Assembly: GCA_017525905.1 (NCBI GenBank)
Contig: JAFXSD010000013.1
Span: 1 to 42,146 of the forward strand
Source of the DNA: Elusimicrobiota bacterium
Lineage (GTDB): Bacteria; Elusimicrobiota; Endomicrobiia; Endomicrobiales; Endomicrobiaceae
DNA length: 42,146 nt
Direction: 5' to 3'
Shown in pieces: positions 6,354-15,551 of the stretch (positions within the stretch are counted from its first letter, which is position 1; each line of letters begins with the position of its first letter). The notes beneath the pieces were generated by a model. That model made no database searches. It was given only the letters and a program-made list of their open reading frames with translations, and was not told the origin of the DNA. The position numbers and the translations under genes are program-made.

Positions 6354-7739
6354 ATGAAATATATAAAAAAGCATTTTAATTGGAATACTGCTTTAGAAAT
6401 TTTTCTGCTTATCGGTATGATTGTAGTGAGCGGACTTGTATGTTTCAAACAAATTTTTGACCACGATGAATTTGAAGCCATACATACTGCATGGAAAATG
6501 TTAAAAGGGCAAACAATATATATAGATTTTTTTCAGCAAAAACCACCTTTTTTCCATTTGACTATGATTCCGCTTATAAAAATTTTTGCTGATACTGTTA
6601 AAACAATATTTGCATGTAAAATATATTGCTATATTTTATTTCTGGGTATAATTTGCGCATCGTGCTTTATTTCAAAATATGTATTTAAGTCAAAAACTAT
6701 ATTGTTGACAGCAATAATGATGTTATCTTGTACTTTGTTTACCGATAAATTAACAGAAATAAGACCTGATACACTTTATATTTTTTTAATAATGATTTCT
6801 TTTGTATTCTTATACAAGGACATTAAAATAAAAAAATCTTCTCTTTTAATAAGTGCCGTTTTTGCAGGATTAAGTTTTGCCGTACTGCCTAAGGCAGTAT
6901 TTCATATAGCAATTATAGGCGTAATTCTGTTTATCCGATTGATATTAAAGAAAATTAGTCTAAAAGATTTCTTTTTGTATTTTTTGACCATGTTTATTGT
7001 TATTGCTTCGTTTTTTATGTACTTTTTTTCCAAATCAATTTCAATAGAAGATTATTGGTTTTTTAATTTTACCATTAATTATAATTTTTTGGGGGCATTT
7101 TCACCCATAAAAAATATGAAATTATTATTAGTTACAAATTTTTTCTTGTTTGTTTATGCAGTAATAGGTTTATTTTTGTTAAAAGGGTATAGACAAAAAG
7201 AAATATGTTTTGCGGCTCTTATATTGTATTTTAGTGTTTTTCTGGTTAATGTACCAAACAGACAATATTATGTTACGTCAATTCCTTTTATCGCCATGAT
7301 TGCATCAAACGCTATAAAGAAAATACATATATTTAATAAAGCAGAATTTTTAATATTAATTTTTTTACTTCTATATCCGGTAAAATATTTTTATAACCAA
7401 ATTAATACTGCAGATGTAATGAAATATAATTTTAAGAGAATAAATTTTGTTCTTGATAATACACAATATTATGATAAAGTTTACGATGGCAGTATAGATT
7501 TTAATATCTTCAGAGACGATGTTGATTATTTCTGGTTTTCAATAAGACCAAACGGAGCTGCGGAATCTTATCGTAAGTTACGTCCAAGAGAATATGATAT
7601 ATATTCGATTATAGAAGAACAAAAACCGAAAATAATTTATACAAAACGGCTTTCTTTTATAAGTGAATACATAATTAATCACTATAGTCACACTCAATAT
7701 GATGGTATATTAATAAGGAATGAAAATGTTGAAGGATAA
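6354..7739 (+). CDS. GT-C membrane glycosyltransferase (PMT/ArnT-like, GT39/83 type)
   Basis: The protein has 461 residues and about ten or eleven membrane segments. The first periplasmic loop carries the acidic motif of GT-C enzymes (FDHDEFEAIHTAWKMLKG, about residues 36-53) followed by FFQQKPPFFHL, as in protein O-mannosyltransferase and ArnT relatives. Such enzymes use polyprenyl-phosphate sugars on the outer face of the membrane. The C-terminal 110 residues form a soluble domain. The gene is divergent from the GT2 gene at 5205-6137 that could make its donor, and overlaps the next GT-C gene by 14 nt. No clear ribosome binding site precedes ATG 6354. TATAAT hexamers occur at 6268 and 6315. 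The acceptor is unknown. Confidence 0.75.
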   Translation: MKYIKKHFNWNTALEIFLLIGMIVVSGLVCFKQIFDHDEFEAIHTAWKMLKGQTIYIDFFQQKPPFFHLTMIPLIKIFADTVKTIFACKIYCYILFLGIICASCFISKYVFKSKTILLTAIMMLSCTLFTDKLTEIRPDTLYIFLIMISFVFLYKDIKIKKSSLLISAVFAGLSFAVLPKAVFHIAIIGVILFIRLILKKISLKDFFLYFLTMFIVIASFFMYFFSKSISIEDYWFFNFTINYNFLGAFSPIKNMKLLLVTNFFLFVYAVIGLFLLKGYRQKEICFAALILYFSVFLVNVPNRQYYVTSIPFIAMIASNAIKKIHIFNKAEFLILIFLLLYPVKYFYNQINTADVMKYNFKRINFVLDNTQYYDKVYDGSIDFNIFRDDVDYFWFSIRPNGAAESYRKLRPREYDIYSIIEEQKPKIIYTKRLSFISEYIINHYSHTQYDGILIRNENVEG

Positions 7740-9525
7740 GAAAATTATTTTTAGTTTAACGGCTTTAGGTTTTTTGATTTTAATATTGGGTTTACATGGT
7801 GGCAGCGAGTATTATTTTAGGGACTTTTGTGTTCATAAAACTTTGAATATGTTCTATAATTTTGGAAGTCCGGAATTTTTTAAAAAACCAAGTTTTATAT
7901 CTGACATACTTGCTGTTGTTTACGGGTTTTTTTATTTTTTTCTAAAAATATTTAATGTTGCCCCAAATTTCGATGAGTTTGCAAGGCTTTTTACCACAAA
8001 TTATATTGAAACTCCTATCGGGAACATTTCGTTTATGCTCCCGGCATTGATTGTCAACAATGTTTTTGCACTTATCGGGGTGTTTTTTACATTTTTAACG
8101 ACGTATATCCTTACAGATAAAAAAGTGCTGCCTTCGTTTATATCAGGATTTATTCTCTCAACAACTTACGGATGGATGAATTTTTCACATCATCTCGCAG
8201 TTGATTTGCCATTGAGTGCAATGTGCATAATGACTGTATTTTTTGCTCTTTATTTTATTCAAAATAAAACATCTTATACATATAAAAACATTATTGTTCT
8301 CGGAGTTTTGTCCGGTTTATGCGCTTCAACAAAATATAACGGAGCTTTAGTATTAATTACTCCTTTGCTTGTTATATTACTGACTGAAAAATCAAAAAAA
8401 CAATTCCTTTATAAGTCATTCGCACTTATTTTGTGTTCTTTGTTTGCTTTTTTTATAACAAATATTCATATTTTAATTAAATTTAAACATTTCTTCAGCG
8501 ATTTTTTATTTGAATATAACCATGCATTCATATATGGACATCAAAGTGCGGATGATAGTACACCTTTTTTATACCATTTGTTCCACAGTATTCCTAATCT
8601 TGTCGGGATAACCACTTTTATCTTATCTATCATAGGGGGCAGCTTATTTCTTTTTGCAAAAAATATACCGACAAAAATTAAATGTACTCTTATTATATTC
8701 CCGCTTTCTTTTTATTTGATGATGAGTTTTTCCAAATTAATATTTTTAAGATATATGCTTCCTATTATTCCTTATTTGATTATATTTGTGGGATTTTTAA
8801 TAAATTATATTTTAAAATCTGTTAAATCAAAAATATTTTATTCTGTGTGCATAACATTAATGGCGGTATTTCTTTGCTTTAATGGCGTTAATGCCTTGCA
8901 TTTTTATAAAATAATGAATTACAAGGATTCCAGAGTTGAAATTAAAAATATATTTAAAACTTTAAATTACGGCAATTCAAATTTAATATTTTATTCCGAT
9001 ATATTCAGTAATCCCTATTACGAAGAGGATTTTTTAAATCAGTTCCCATATTTAAAAGAAGATATTAAAAAATTTTTATATTATGCAAATAATCACTCAA
9101 TAGAAATTGTACCGAAAAAGCACAAAGATATATTAAAAGAATATGATGTGCTATTTTTTGATAGTAATACTTATGACCGTTCTATGCAAGTGCGAAAAGA
9201 TTCTCGCTATGAAAAACTTGAAAATCAATATTTTATGTATAGACCTTTTCGCTATGATAATTTTATGATGGATGGAACCGGAGTACAGTTATATGTTGCA
9301 CAAATAAATCCTTATTCTGTAGACAAAGATAAAGTTCCGTTCGATTTCCTGCGTTCTGATTTTAAATACAGAAAATTTAGAGGACCATTTGTCGAAATAT
9401 ATTTTAAAGATGAAAAATTAAGAGATGATTTTGTTAAAAAATGCAATGAATCAGCATTAGAATGTAAAAGTTTAAATATGGAAGACGGATATTACTATAA
9501 TAACATCGTATATAATCTACAATAA
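7726..9525 (+). CDS. GT-C family membrane glycosyltransferase
   Basis: The protein has 599 residues. The first 400 hold about ten to eleven hydrophobic segments with an FRDFCVHKTLNMFYNFGSPEF loop and a conserved FSHHLAVDLPLSAMC helix, as in PMT_2-like glycosyltransferases. The last 190 residues are hydrophilic and form an extracytoplasmic domain. I use ATG 7726: AAGGA at 7715-7719 lies 6 nt before it, whereas ATG 7720 directly abuts that sequence. The 14-nt overlap with the preceding GT-C gene points to co-translation. It probably transfers a polyprenyl-linked sugar to a surface glycan; donor and acceptor are not deducible. Confidence 0.72.
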   Translation: MLKDKKIIFSLTALGFLILILGLHGGSEYYFRDFCVHKTLNMFYNFGSPEFFKKPSFISDILAVVYGFFYFFLKIFNVAPNFDEFARLFTTNYIETPIGNISFMLPALIVNNVFALIGVFFTFLTTYILTDKKVLPSFISGFILSTTYGWMNFSHHLAVDLPLSAMCIMTVFFALYFIQNKTSYTYKNIIVLGVLSGLCASTKYNGALVLITPLLVILLTEKSKKQFLYKSFALILCSLFAFFITNIHILIKFKHFFSDFLFEYNHAFIYGHQSADDSTPFLYHLFHSIPNLVGITTFILSIIGGSLFLFAKNIPTKIKCTLIIFPLSFYLMMSFSKLIFLRYMLPIIPYLIIFVGFLINYILKSVKSKIFYSVCITLMAVFLCFNGVNALHFYKIMNYKDSRVEIKNIFKTLNYGNSNLIFYSDIFSNPYYEEDFLNQFPYLKEDIKKFLYYANNHSIEIVPKKHKDILKEYDVLFFDSNTYDRSMQVRKDSRYEKLENQYFMYRPFRYDNFMMDGTGVQLYVAQINPYSVDKDKVPFDFLRSDFKYRKFRGPFVEIYFKDEKLRDDFVKKCNESALECKSLNMEDGYYYNNIVYNLQ

Positions 9526-9586
9526 TATATTTTCCGTAATACAAGAAGTTATTTGCATTATAAAATTCTGTTTTGTCCCTCAATGA

Positions 9587-9655
9587 CTTTCAAACAGCAA
9601 ATCTTATTAAAGTCGTGAAACAACACAGGGAGTGTTAAAAATGTGCTGTTTAAAG
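9587..9655. terminator. Inverted repeats between convergent genes
   Basis: CTTT-C-AAACAGCA (9587-9599) pairs with TGCTGTTTAAAG (9644-9655) apart from one bulged base. Inside it lie GACTTT/AAAGTC (9585-9590 and 9610-9615) and AACAC/GTGTT followed by AAAA. The segment lies between convergent genes and may end transcription from both sides, though there is no clean T-run. It could also be a small structured RNA. Confidence 0.35.
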
Positions 9656-9666
9656 CTCACTTGCCG

Positions 9667-11583
9667 TTACTTTAATATTGTTCTTGTATGACCATACCAA
9701 AAATACCAAGTCTCTTTTTTAGTACCTTTTGCAAGTTTTGCTAAACCATAGATATCAGGAGCATCGTAATTATGGTCAAAACAAATGCTTCTTGTCGGAA
9801 GCTTTATTTCCGATGTATCATCAAGATTCATAAATGCACAAGATGCCATAAACTTTATTTTTTTTGACTTTATCTCAACATTACGGCAAATCGGACTCAT
9901 AATATTAGAACCGAACGATCTAACCGAAGGCGGAAAAGAAATTGATTCTATTGCGGTATGGTCAAATGCCTGATTCCCAATTTCTTTAAGACGGGAACCA
10001 TTTTCAAATTCAACTTTTTTAAGAGATGTACAACCGTAAAAAGCATTTTGCCCGATTCGCTTCACACTGGCCGGGATTTTTATATTTGTAACAGCTGTAT
10101 GGTTCATGTAAGCTCCGTCTGTAATTTCCTCAGTTCCATCTGCAATAACAATTGAAGAAACATCGAAAGTTTCTCGAGCGCCGGTTAGAGAATGTGGTGC
10201 AAAAGAACTTCCAAGCATAGTACAACCAATAAAAGTATTGTAGTCAGACCTTCCGGGAGTTTCTACAAAGCATTTTTTATAACCTTCAATAACAAGATTA
10301 CAAAAAGTGTTGTTCATATTTGCAAGAGTACCGCCATAAGAACCATTTGTAAGACAAAAAGCTACTTCACCGCTGTTACTGCCTGCTTTAATAGTTCCGC
10401 TCTTTATAATGATTCCTTGACTGTCTTGAATCAATGCGGCTTGTGCATAGCAATTTTCAGCATTGAATTCGTCAATAGTAATTCCATAATTTGCAGATAC
10501 ACTAAAATAACCGCGTCCGCATTCTACGGCATTAATTTTATGAATATATACATCAGGCCCAACAAAGTTTGCCGTACGTAATGCCGCATATACACCTTTG
10601 GGTGCACGAGGCGAACAACGAGTTCCGTTTACAGTCCCTACAACAGCATTCGTGGTTGCATTAAGCAAAAGCCCGCAACTATTACAATCTGTTGCTGTTA
10701 TCGTACCTATAAAAATACCATCTACTTTCATTGTTTCAACAGCATGGCCATAGCACCCTTTAGCAAAAATATTATCAATGTAAATATTAGTTCCCCATGT
10801 ACTGCCTTTTTCTGCAATACGAAGGCCTAAGTTTTTTGAATCAGACTTACCATCAAGCTCTAAATTAATAGAATCAAAAACAACATTATCACAACCTTGA
10901 CACCAAATTGCATAACGAGCATGACCTTTGATGGTCAAATTTCGAACTGAAACAAATTTCTTGTTTGTAATTGAAATGGGAACTATTTTATTGCCGTCTT
11001 TAGTTTGTGAATAAAGAGTATGCCCTGCGAAATCAAGAATTGTATAGCTTTCAGCTTCAATTGAATATAAATTTGAAATACTTGAAATTATTGAACTTCC
11101 GTCAGAAGTAAAATCTTCGTCAGAATAAAGGTCGCTATCAACAAGGATTTTAAGTTTTTCTCTACGGTTTTCAGGAAGAGTTTTTATGGCTATATTTAAT
11201 GCATCAAAACCATTTGAAATTCCTTGTTTTAAAACAGAACCGACTTGTTGTCCGGAACTCTTACCAAACTTAAGAGTCCACTTTTGATTTTTTTCGTTTC
11301 CTTCATTAACAGCTATGATATATGGTTCAAGTGTATTTTCGTTATCAAACGAATCCAACCGTTCTTGCAAAGCAACAACATTCACATTACCGTCAGAACC
11401 AATCATTTCCCGAACAGCTTTTGAATTGTCAATATTTTTTACGGTTATAGTTTCTGCTAATTCCTGTTCTTCTTTCTCCTGTAAATTTTGGGATAGTTCC
11501 TGCTGAGATTTCGTGTTACAGGCAGAAAATAATATTGTAAAAAAAACTAAATTTATAATTATGTTTTGAATATTTTTTTTCAT
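9667..11583 (-). CDS. Surface lipoprotein: beta-helix plus BspA-type leucine-rich repeats
   Basis: The 638-residue protein starts with a signal peptide ending in the lipobox FSAC (cysteine about 22), then a low-complexity Gln/Glu-rich linker. Residues about 195-460 form regular turns (SVRNLTIKGHARYAIWCQGC, VVFDSINLEL, IDNIFAKGC and so on) typical of a right-handed parallel beta-helix of the pectate-lyase superfamily. Residues about 475-605 carry BspA/LRR_5 repeats (IKIPASVKRIGQNAFYGCTS, ISFPPSVRSFG). The combination suggests binding or processing of host or dietary polysaccharide at the cell surface; no catalytic residues can be pointed to. GAGGA precedes the ATG. The gene stands alone, opposite to the glycosyltransferases. 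Confidence 0.75.
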   Translation of the reverse strand: MKKNIQNIIINLVFFTILFSACNTKSQQELSQNLQEKEEQELAETITVKNIDNSKAVREMIGSDGNVNVVALQERLDSFDNENTLEPYIIAVNEGNEKNQKWTLKFGKSSGQQVGSVLKQGISNGFDALNIAIKTLPENRREKLKILVDSDLYSDEDFTSDGSSIISSISNLYSIEAESYTILDFAGHTLYSQTKDGNKIVPISITNKKFVSVRNLTIKGHARYAIWCQGCDNVVFDSINLELDGKSDSKNLGLRIAEKGSTWGTNIYIDNIFAKGCYGHAVETMKVDGIFIGTITATDCNSCGLLLNATTNAVVGTVNGTRCSPRAPKGVYAALRTANFVGPDVYIHKINAVECGRGYFSVSANYGITIDEFNAENCYAQAALIQDSQGIIIKSGTIKAGSNSGEVAFCLTNGSYGGTLANMNNTFCNLVIEGYKKCFVETPGRSDYNTFIGCTMLGSSFAPHSLTGARETFDVSSIVIADGTEEITDGAYMNHTAVTNIKIPASVKRIGQNAFYGCTSLKKVEFENGSRLKEIGNQAFDHTAIESISFPPSVRSFGSNIMSPICRNVEIKSKKIKFMASCAFMNLDDTSEIKLPTRSICFDHNYDAPDIYGLAKLAKGTKKETWYFWYGHTRTILK

Positions 11584-11683
11584 AATATCCTCTTAAAAAA
11601 CAAAGTATTTCTTATGTAATATCAAATCCGACTAAAATGAAATACTTTTTTACCATAACACACAAAAACTACATTTGTATTCT

Positions 11684-11914
11684 ATAACGAAAAAACTTTC
11701 GGATAATAAAAAAGCTTCCGCTATTGTCGCACAAGTGCGGGGGACAATGTCCTATAGAGAAAGCAACAACATGTTACAACAAAACGATGTAAATATCAAT
11801 AGCAGCATTAAACCTGACCAAAACAAATGATTTATTGTTGCCGAAAAAAACATGCAATTGTTCGATACGGAAGAAAATTCAGAAACAAGACAAAGCGGAT
11901 TATTTGAAATTTAG
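11684..11914 (+). pseudogene. Decayed gene remnant with an in-frame TGA
   Basis: A protein-like frame (ITKKLSDNKKASAIVAQVRG, then TMSYRESNNMLQQNDVNINS) reaches TGA at 11828-11830, then continues in the same frame for 27 codons (FIVAEKNMQLFDTEENSETR, QSGLFEI) to TAG at 11912. No good start or ribosome site precedes it; the frame is open back to 11636. This looks like the 3' end of a larger gene, interrupted by a nonsense mutation. The segment NMQLFDT contains a QLF peptide resembling a sliding-clamp binding motif, so a DNA-replication or repair protein of mobile origin is possible but unproven. Confidence 0.4.
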
Positions 11915-11966
11915 TTGATATTTTTTATAATAATCTTATATTTTAACTAATCAAGGAATGAGTAAA

Positions 11967-13619
11967 ATGAAAAGAAATAAATTCATAAATATAAAATTTG
12001 TTCGAGATATTATAATATTTTTTATATTTATGATTTTTGCGGGAACATTGAGCATTTATATCGGCATGGACAGAAATACCGATGTTAAAAATTATCATAT
12101 ATATAATGCTTGGGCATTTGTGAATGACAGAATTGGTTTTGATCTTTTGCCGGCGGATATTCAATCTTATTTTAATCCTTTACCTGATATTCCATATTTT
12201 TTAATGATTAAATATTTTAACAATCATCCTGCTATTGTTACCTTCGTTTGGGGTTTTAGCTATGCATTATTTCTATTTCTAATATACAAACTTTCTAAAT
12301 TTATATTTAAAGATTATTATAAGTGTTATACAACCGCCATTTCTGTAATGATTGCATCAGGAGTTTTCATGGTCGTTCGCCATATAGGGTGGTTATCCAA
12401 TGATATTCTGTTTGCAGATTTAGCTTTGATTTCATTATATTTTATACTGAAATCCTTCGGAAAGATTTATCATCCTAAATTGTTATTGAGTGCAGGGCTA
12501 ATTACAGGAGCCGCGGTAGGACTTAAATACACCGCTGCAATATTTGCAATTCCGCTTCTTTTAACTTTTTTAATTTTTTATAAACAATTTACAAACCCTA
12601 AAAAATCTTTTTGGTTGCTTGTTGCAGGAATGGCATTAGGATTTTTACTTACCGATGGATTCTGGATGTATAAATTGTATCATCAGTTTCATAACCCGCT
12701 TTTCCCTTATTTTAACTGGATTTTTCATTCTGATTATATTGCTATGCCCAATGTGTTTACTACTGATTTTGCTCAAGATATTGAACATATTCAAAAAAAG
12801 ACTTTTTTGCTTTATCCGTTTTTTTATAGAACCGATATCCATTTTCAAATATTTTATTCTTTATTTTTTATAAATTTATGCACCATCCCTTTTGTAAACA
12901 AACAAAAATTCCAAGAAATTTTTAAAATTAATTTAAATTACACTGATTTTATTTTGACATTTTCCTTTATAGCATACATAGTATTAGCCAAAAGTTTTGC
13001 AGTTGTCAGGTATTATGCTCCATTATCAGGACTTGTTGGGATTAGCGCAATTATTGTTTCATTAAAATTATTTTATATTTTAAGAAGGATCCTGCTGTTT
13101 GCAAAAGAAATAAACAAACTCAAACATATACCCGATATTATAAAGTATAACCGTATTTATATTGCAACAATATTAATATTTCTATCTGTTATTTTTATTC
13201 CGAATTACTTTTCCGAAAAAGGACGACCCGGCTCAAGAGTGCCTGTTGAACAAGAATTAATTAAAGTAACAAACATAGAAATTCCTGACAATGCTATAGT
13301 ATTCGCACAACGGTCAACAGGAATAGTTATTCCGTTTCAAAATCCTAATGCACAATACATAGGACTTAATTCCCCCCGTTTTACAAAAAGAAATGCAGTT
13401 TTATTATCAAATAAATACATACAAAAAATTAAAAACTTGGTAAAAGAATCTCCACAACATATATTTATGCTGACACCAACAAGTTCTCCCAAGGAAGATG
13501 AATATATACAAACCGAACTGAACAGACTTGATTTAAAATTTTCTTTGTTTCAGGATATAAAAACAATAAAAACTAATTTCGGCAAAGATTACTATCTTAC
13601 AAAATTAGAAATCAAATAA
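11967..13619 (+). CDS. GT-C type integral membrane glycosyltransferase
   Basis: The protein has 550 residues and about ten to eleven membrane segments. The first external loop holds DVKNYHIYNAWAFVNDRIGF and a DLLPADIQSYFNPLPDIPYF motif, a pattern known from uncharacterised GT-C/GT87-like proteins that accompany polyprenyl-sugar synthases. The soluble C-terminal part (about 440-550) is mixed alpha/beta. I place the start at ATG 11967, 9 nt after AAGGA (11953-11957); ATG 11958 touches that site. It converges with and overlaps by 28 nt the GT2 gene at 13592, a likely donor synthase. The acceptor is unknown. Confidence 0.7.
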   Translation: MKRNKFINIKFVRDIIIFFIFMIFAGTLSIYIGMDRNTDVKNYHIYNAWAFVNDRIGFDLLPADIQSYFNPLPDIPYFLMIKYFNNHPAIVTFVWGFSYALFLFLIYKLSKFIFKDYYKCYTTAISVMIASGVFMVVRHIGWLSNDILFADLALISLYFILKSFGKIYHPKLLLSAGLITGAAVGLKYTAAIFAIPLLLTFLIFYKQFTNPKKSFWLLVAGMALGFLLTDGFWMYKLYHQFHNPLFPYFNWIFHSDYIAMPNVFTTDFAQDIEHIQKKTFLLYPFFYRTDIHFQIFYSLFFINLCTIPFVNKQKFQEIFKINLNYTDFILTFSFIAYIVLAKSFAVVRYYAPLSGLVGISAIIVSLKLFYILRRILLFAKEINKLKHIPDIIKYNRIYIATILIFLSVIFIPNYFSEKGRPGSRVPVEQELIKVTNIEIPDNAIVFAQRSTGIVIPFQNPNAQYIGLNSPRFTKRNAVLLSNKYIQKIKNLVKESPQHIFMLTPTSSPKEDEYIQTELNRLDLKFSLFQDIKTIKTNFGKDYYLTKLEIK

Positions 13620-14278
13620 AACAAATGCCTAAAACCATCACGGAATGCATTTAGTTTTGGAACTCGACCATTTGTTACCGGATATAATGCTATAGGAATT
13701 TCAACTATTTTAAATTTATTTTTGGCGAATAAAACAAATAATTCGGAAGCAAATTCCATTCCTCCTGCAGTAAAAGTCAGTTTATCCAAATATTCACTAT
13801 TAAACATTCTCATTCCGCAATTCACATCGGAAATTCCTACTCGGTACAACAGATTCAGAATCATTGTAAGAACAGGAGTGCCCAGATATTGGTGTAAAAA
13901 CGGCATTGCTCCTTTTTTAATATCTCCTTTTATTCTTGTTCCGGTCACCATTGCACAATCGGTTGAAGTAATTTTTTCATAAAACTTAGGAATTTCATTA
14001 AAATCATAACTGTCATCACCGTCACCCATAATGATAAACCGCCCTTTGGCATTTTTAAAACCTTCCTGCAATGCATACCCATAACCTGCAGGTTTACATT
14101 CCACAACTCTGGCCCCGCAGCTTCTTGCAATATGAGCCGTATTATCGGTACAATTATTGTCTACAACTATAACTTCACCTTCAATACCAAGAGTTTGGAA
14201 AGAATTAAAACTTTTTTCTATACACTTTCTTATACTTAATTCTTCATTTAAACATGGTATAACAACACTGATTTCCAT
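13592..14278 (-). CDS. GT2 polyprenyl/dolichyl-phosphate sugar synthase, short form
   Basis: This is a cytoplasmic GT-A glycosyltransferase of 228 residues resembling dolichyl-phosphate glucose/mannose synthases. Visible motifs are VVIPCLNEELSIRKCI, VIVVDNNCTDNTA, IIMGDGDDSYDFNEIPKF (metal and nucleotide-sugar site, about 85-103) and ISDVNCGMRMF. Many relatives of this type continue with a hydrophobic C-terminal tail after the RDGFRHL segment; here the protein stops there (YLISNFVR). Its last nine codons and stop lie inside the 3' end of the opposing GT-C gene, so the tail may have been lost when the two became convergent. It probably supplies a polyprenyl-phosphate sugar to a neighbouring GT-C enzyme. 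Confidence 0.78.
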   Translation of the reverse strand: MEISVVIPCLNEELSIRKCIEKSFNSFQTLGIEGEVIVVDNNCTDNTAHIARSCGARVVECKPAGYGYALQEGFKNAKGRFIIMGDGDDSYDFNEIPKFYEKITSTDCAMVTGTRIKGDIKKGAMPFLHQYLGTPVLTMILNLLYRVGISDVNCGMRMFNSEYLDKLTFTAGGMEFASELFVLFAKNKFKIVEIPIALYPVTNGRVPKLNAFRDGFRHLFYLISNFVR

Positions 14279-14303
14279 GCTTATATTCTCCGATTAACGA
14301 ATA

Positions 14304-14352
14304 CCGAGCGAAAGCACACAATCTTTCCAAGATTGCACCTTAATCCGCTCGG
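14304..14352. other. Two-tier hairpin with T-rich 3' flank on the plus strand
   Basis: CCGAGCG (14304-14310) pairs with CGCTCGG (14346-14352), and inside it CAATCTT (14319-14325) pairs with AAGATTG (14329-14335). The plus-strand flank that follows is T-rich, as in an intrinsic terminator. However, no plus-strand gene ends nearby: the segment is upstream of the minus-strand GT2 gene (start 14278). On the minus strand it would be a 5'-leader structure about 25 nt before the start codon. It may therefore be a small plus-strand RNA terminator or a leader element. Confidence 0.45.
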
Positions 14353-14461
14353 ACACATTTTTTTATTTTTTTATTTTATCAAAATTTAACAAGCTGACAC
14401 AGATAAACTGCAACCTTGTTTTTGAAAAGCAAAATGCTACTATTAAAAAACAACAAACCTA

Positions 14462-15412
14462 TTACTCCGGGTTATTTTTTTCAATATCTCCGGACCAATC
14501 CTGCAAAGAACCGATTCTCAAATAACTATAATAATATTTATAAAACCCAAGATTTATATTTTTTAATATTGAAACACCTATGAAATCTGCCTCTTTAATT
14601 TTCTCATTATTTTTCAACAGTACGGAAACTATTTTTGTCATACTATTATGAGATGTTTCAGTATCTTTAACATCTAATTCAGGAATATCAACAACATAAA
14701 TTAGTGTCGATGTCGTTTTGTTGGTATCAAGATTTTTATTATATTTTACATTTATACCGATCAGTTTAGCATCAGTATTTTGTTTTACCGCTTTGCATAA
14801 GATACCCATTTCCTGCATGCTCATACCAAAAAACATTTTAGTTTGCAAATTGCACATAGGTTTAAATGCTGCTAAACACAATACTATAGGAATTACAATC
14901 GCCAATATCAGTTTAGTTTTGCTTTTGTCAACACTTTGCACTTCATCTTTTTTATTAACACAAACACTCTTTATTATTAAATCGTGTAACAGCTGACGAG
15001 AAGGCTTGTTTACAAAAAATAATACAACTTGAATTAACACCAAACAAATAACAACCATCGTTTGTATCGTTGATGCATATCCGATTGGTAAAACCACATT
15101 GTTGAATACTAAAATGGGTGTAAGCAAAATACTTCTTAGTATGGCTTGTCCAATGGTAAGATATTGCCCGCTTTCCGATATAATTTTTATTTTAAATATA
15201 CGGCTTCCGATGGTTTGTCCTTTACATAAAACACTAATCTGTAAACCGTAATATAATACAAATATGACAAAACCCAACAGTATTGTCCAATATCCCATTA
15301 GTAACAATTGGTTATATAAAGTTTTACTCAACAAATACCCTAACAGCATGAGAATTAGCGAGTCAATAACAAATGCAAAAAACCTTTTCCACCCTGCATA
15401 AACATTATTCAT
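14462..15412 (-). CDS. RDD family membrane protein with extracytoplasmic C-terminal domain
   Basis: The 316-residue protein begins with the RDD domain pattern (PF06271): AGWKRFFAFVIDSLILMLLG at the start, KGQTIGSRIFKIKI in the middle and SRQLLHDLI at the end, across about four to five hydrophobic segments (1-150). A charged linker, one more membrane segment (about 168-186) and a soluble domain of about 130 residues follow. RDD proteins are poorly understood; some are linked to ion or small-molecule transport. The gene is on the same strand as the GT2 gene downstream but 180 nt away, with a hairpin between. The C-terminal domain is not recognised. Confidence 0.7.
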   Translation of the reverse strand: MNNVYAGWKRFFAFVIDSLILMLLGYLLSKTLYNQLLLMGYWTILLGFVIFVLYYGLQISVLCKGQTIGSRIFKIKIISESGQYLTIGQAILRSILLTPILVFNNVVLPIGYASTIQTMVVICLVLIQVVLFFVNKPSRQLLHDLIIKSVCVNKKDEVQSVDKSKTKLILAIVIPIVLCLAAFKPMCNLQTKMFFGMSMQEMGILCKAVKQNTDAKLIGINVKYNKNLDTNKTTSTLIYVVDIPELDVKDTETSHNSMTKIVSVLLKNNEKIKEADFIGVSILKNINLGFYKYYYSYLRIGSLQDWSGDIEKNNPE

Positions 15413-15551
15413 GCAAACATCCTCCGTTTATTAATTTAATTTCTTAATAAGTATAACATATTGTTTCTTTATTGCAATAAAAACTTTTTGGATTTTATGT
15501 TAGAACGAAATATTGAATAAAAATAAAACATAGTGTAGAATACATATTATT

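Noticed and set aside
11828..11830. TGA read as an amino acid (alternative genetic code)
   Set aside because: cas1, cas2 and the ATP-grasp frame end at TGA in normal positions, so TGA is a stop here.
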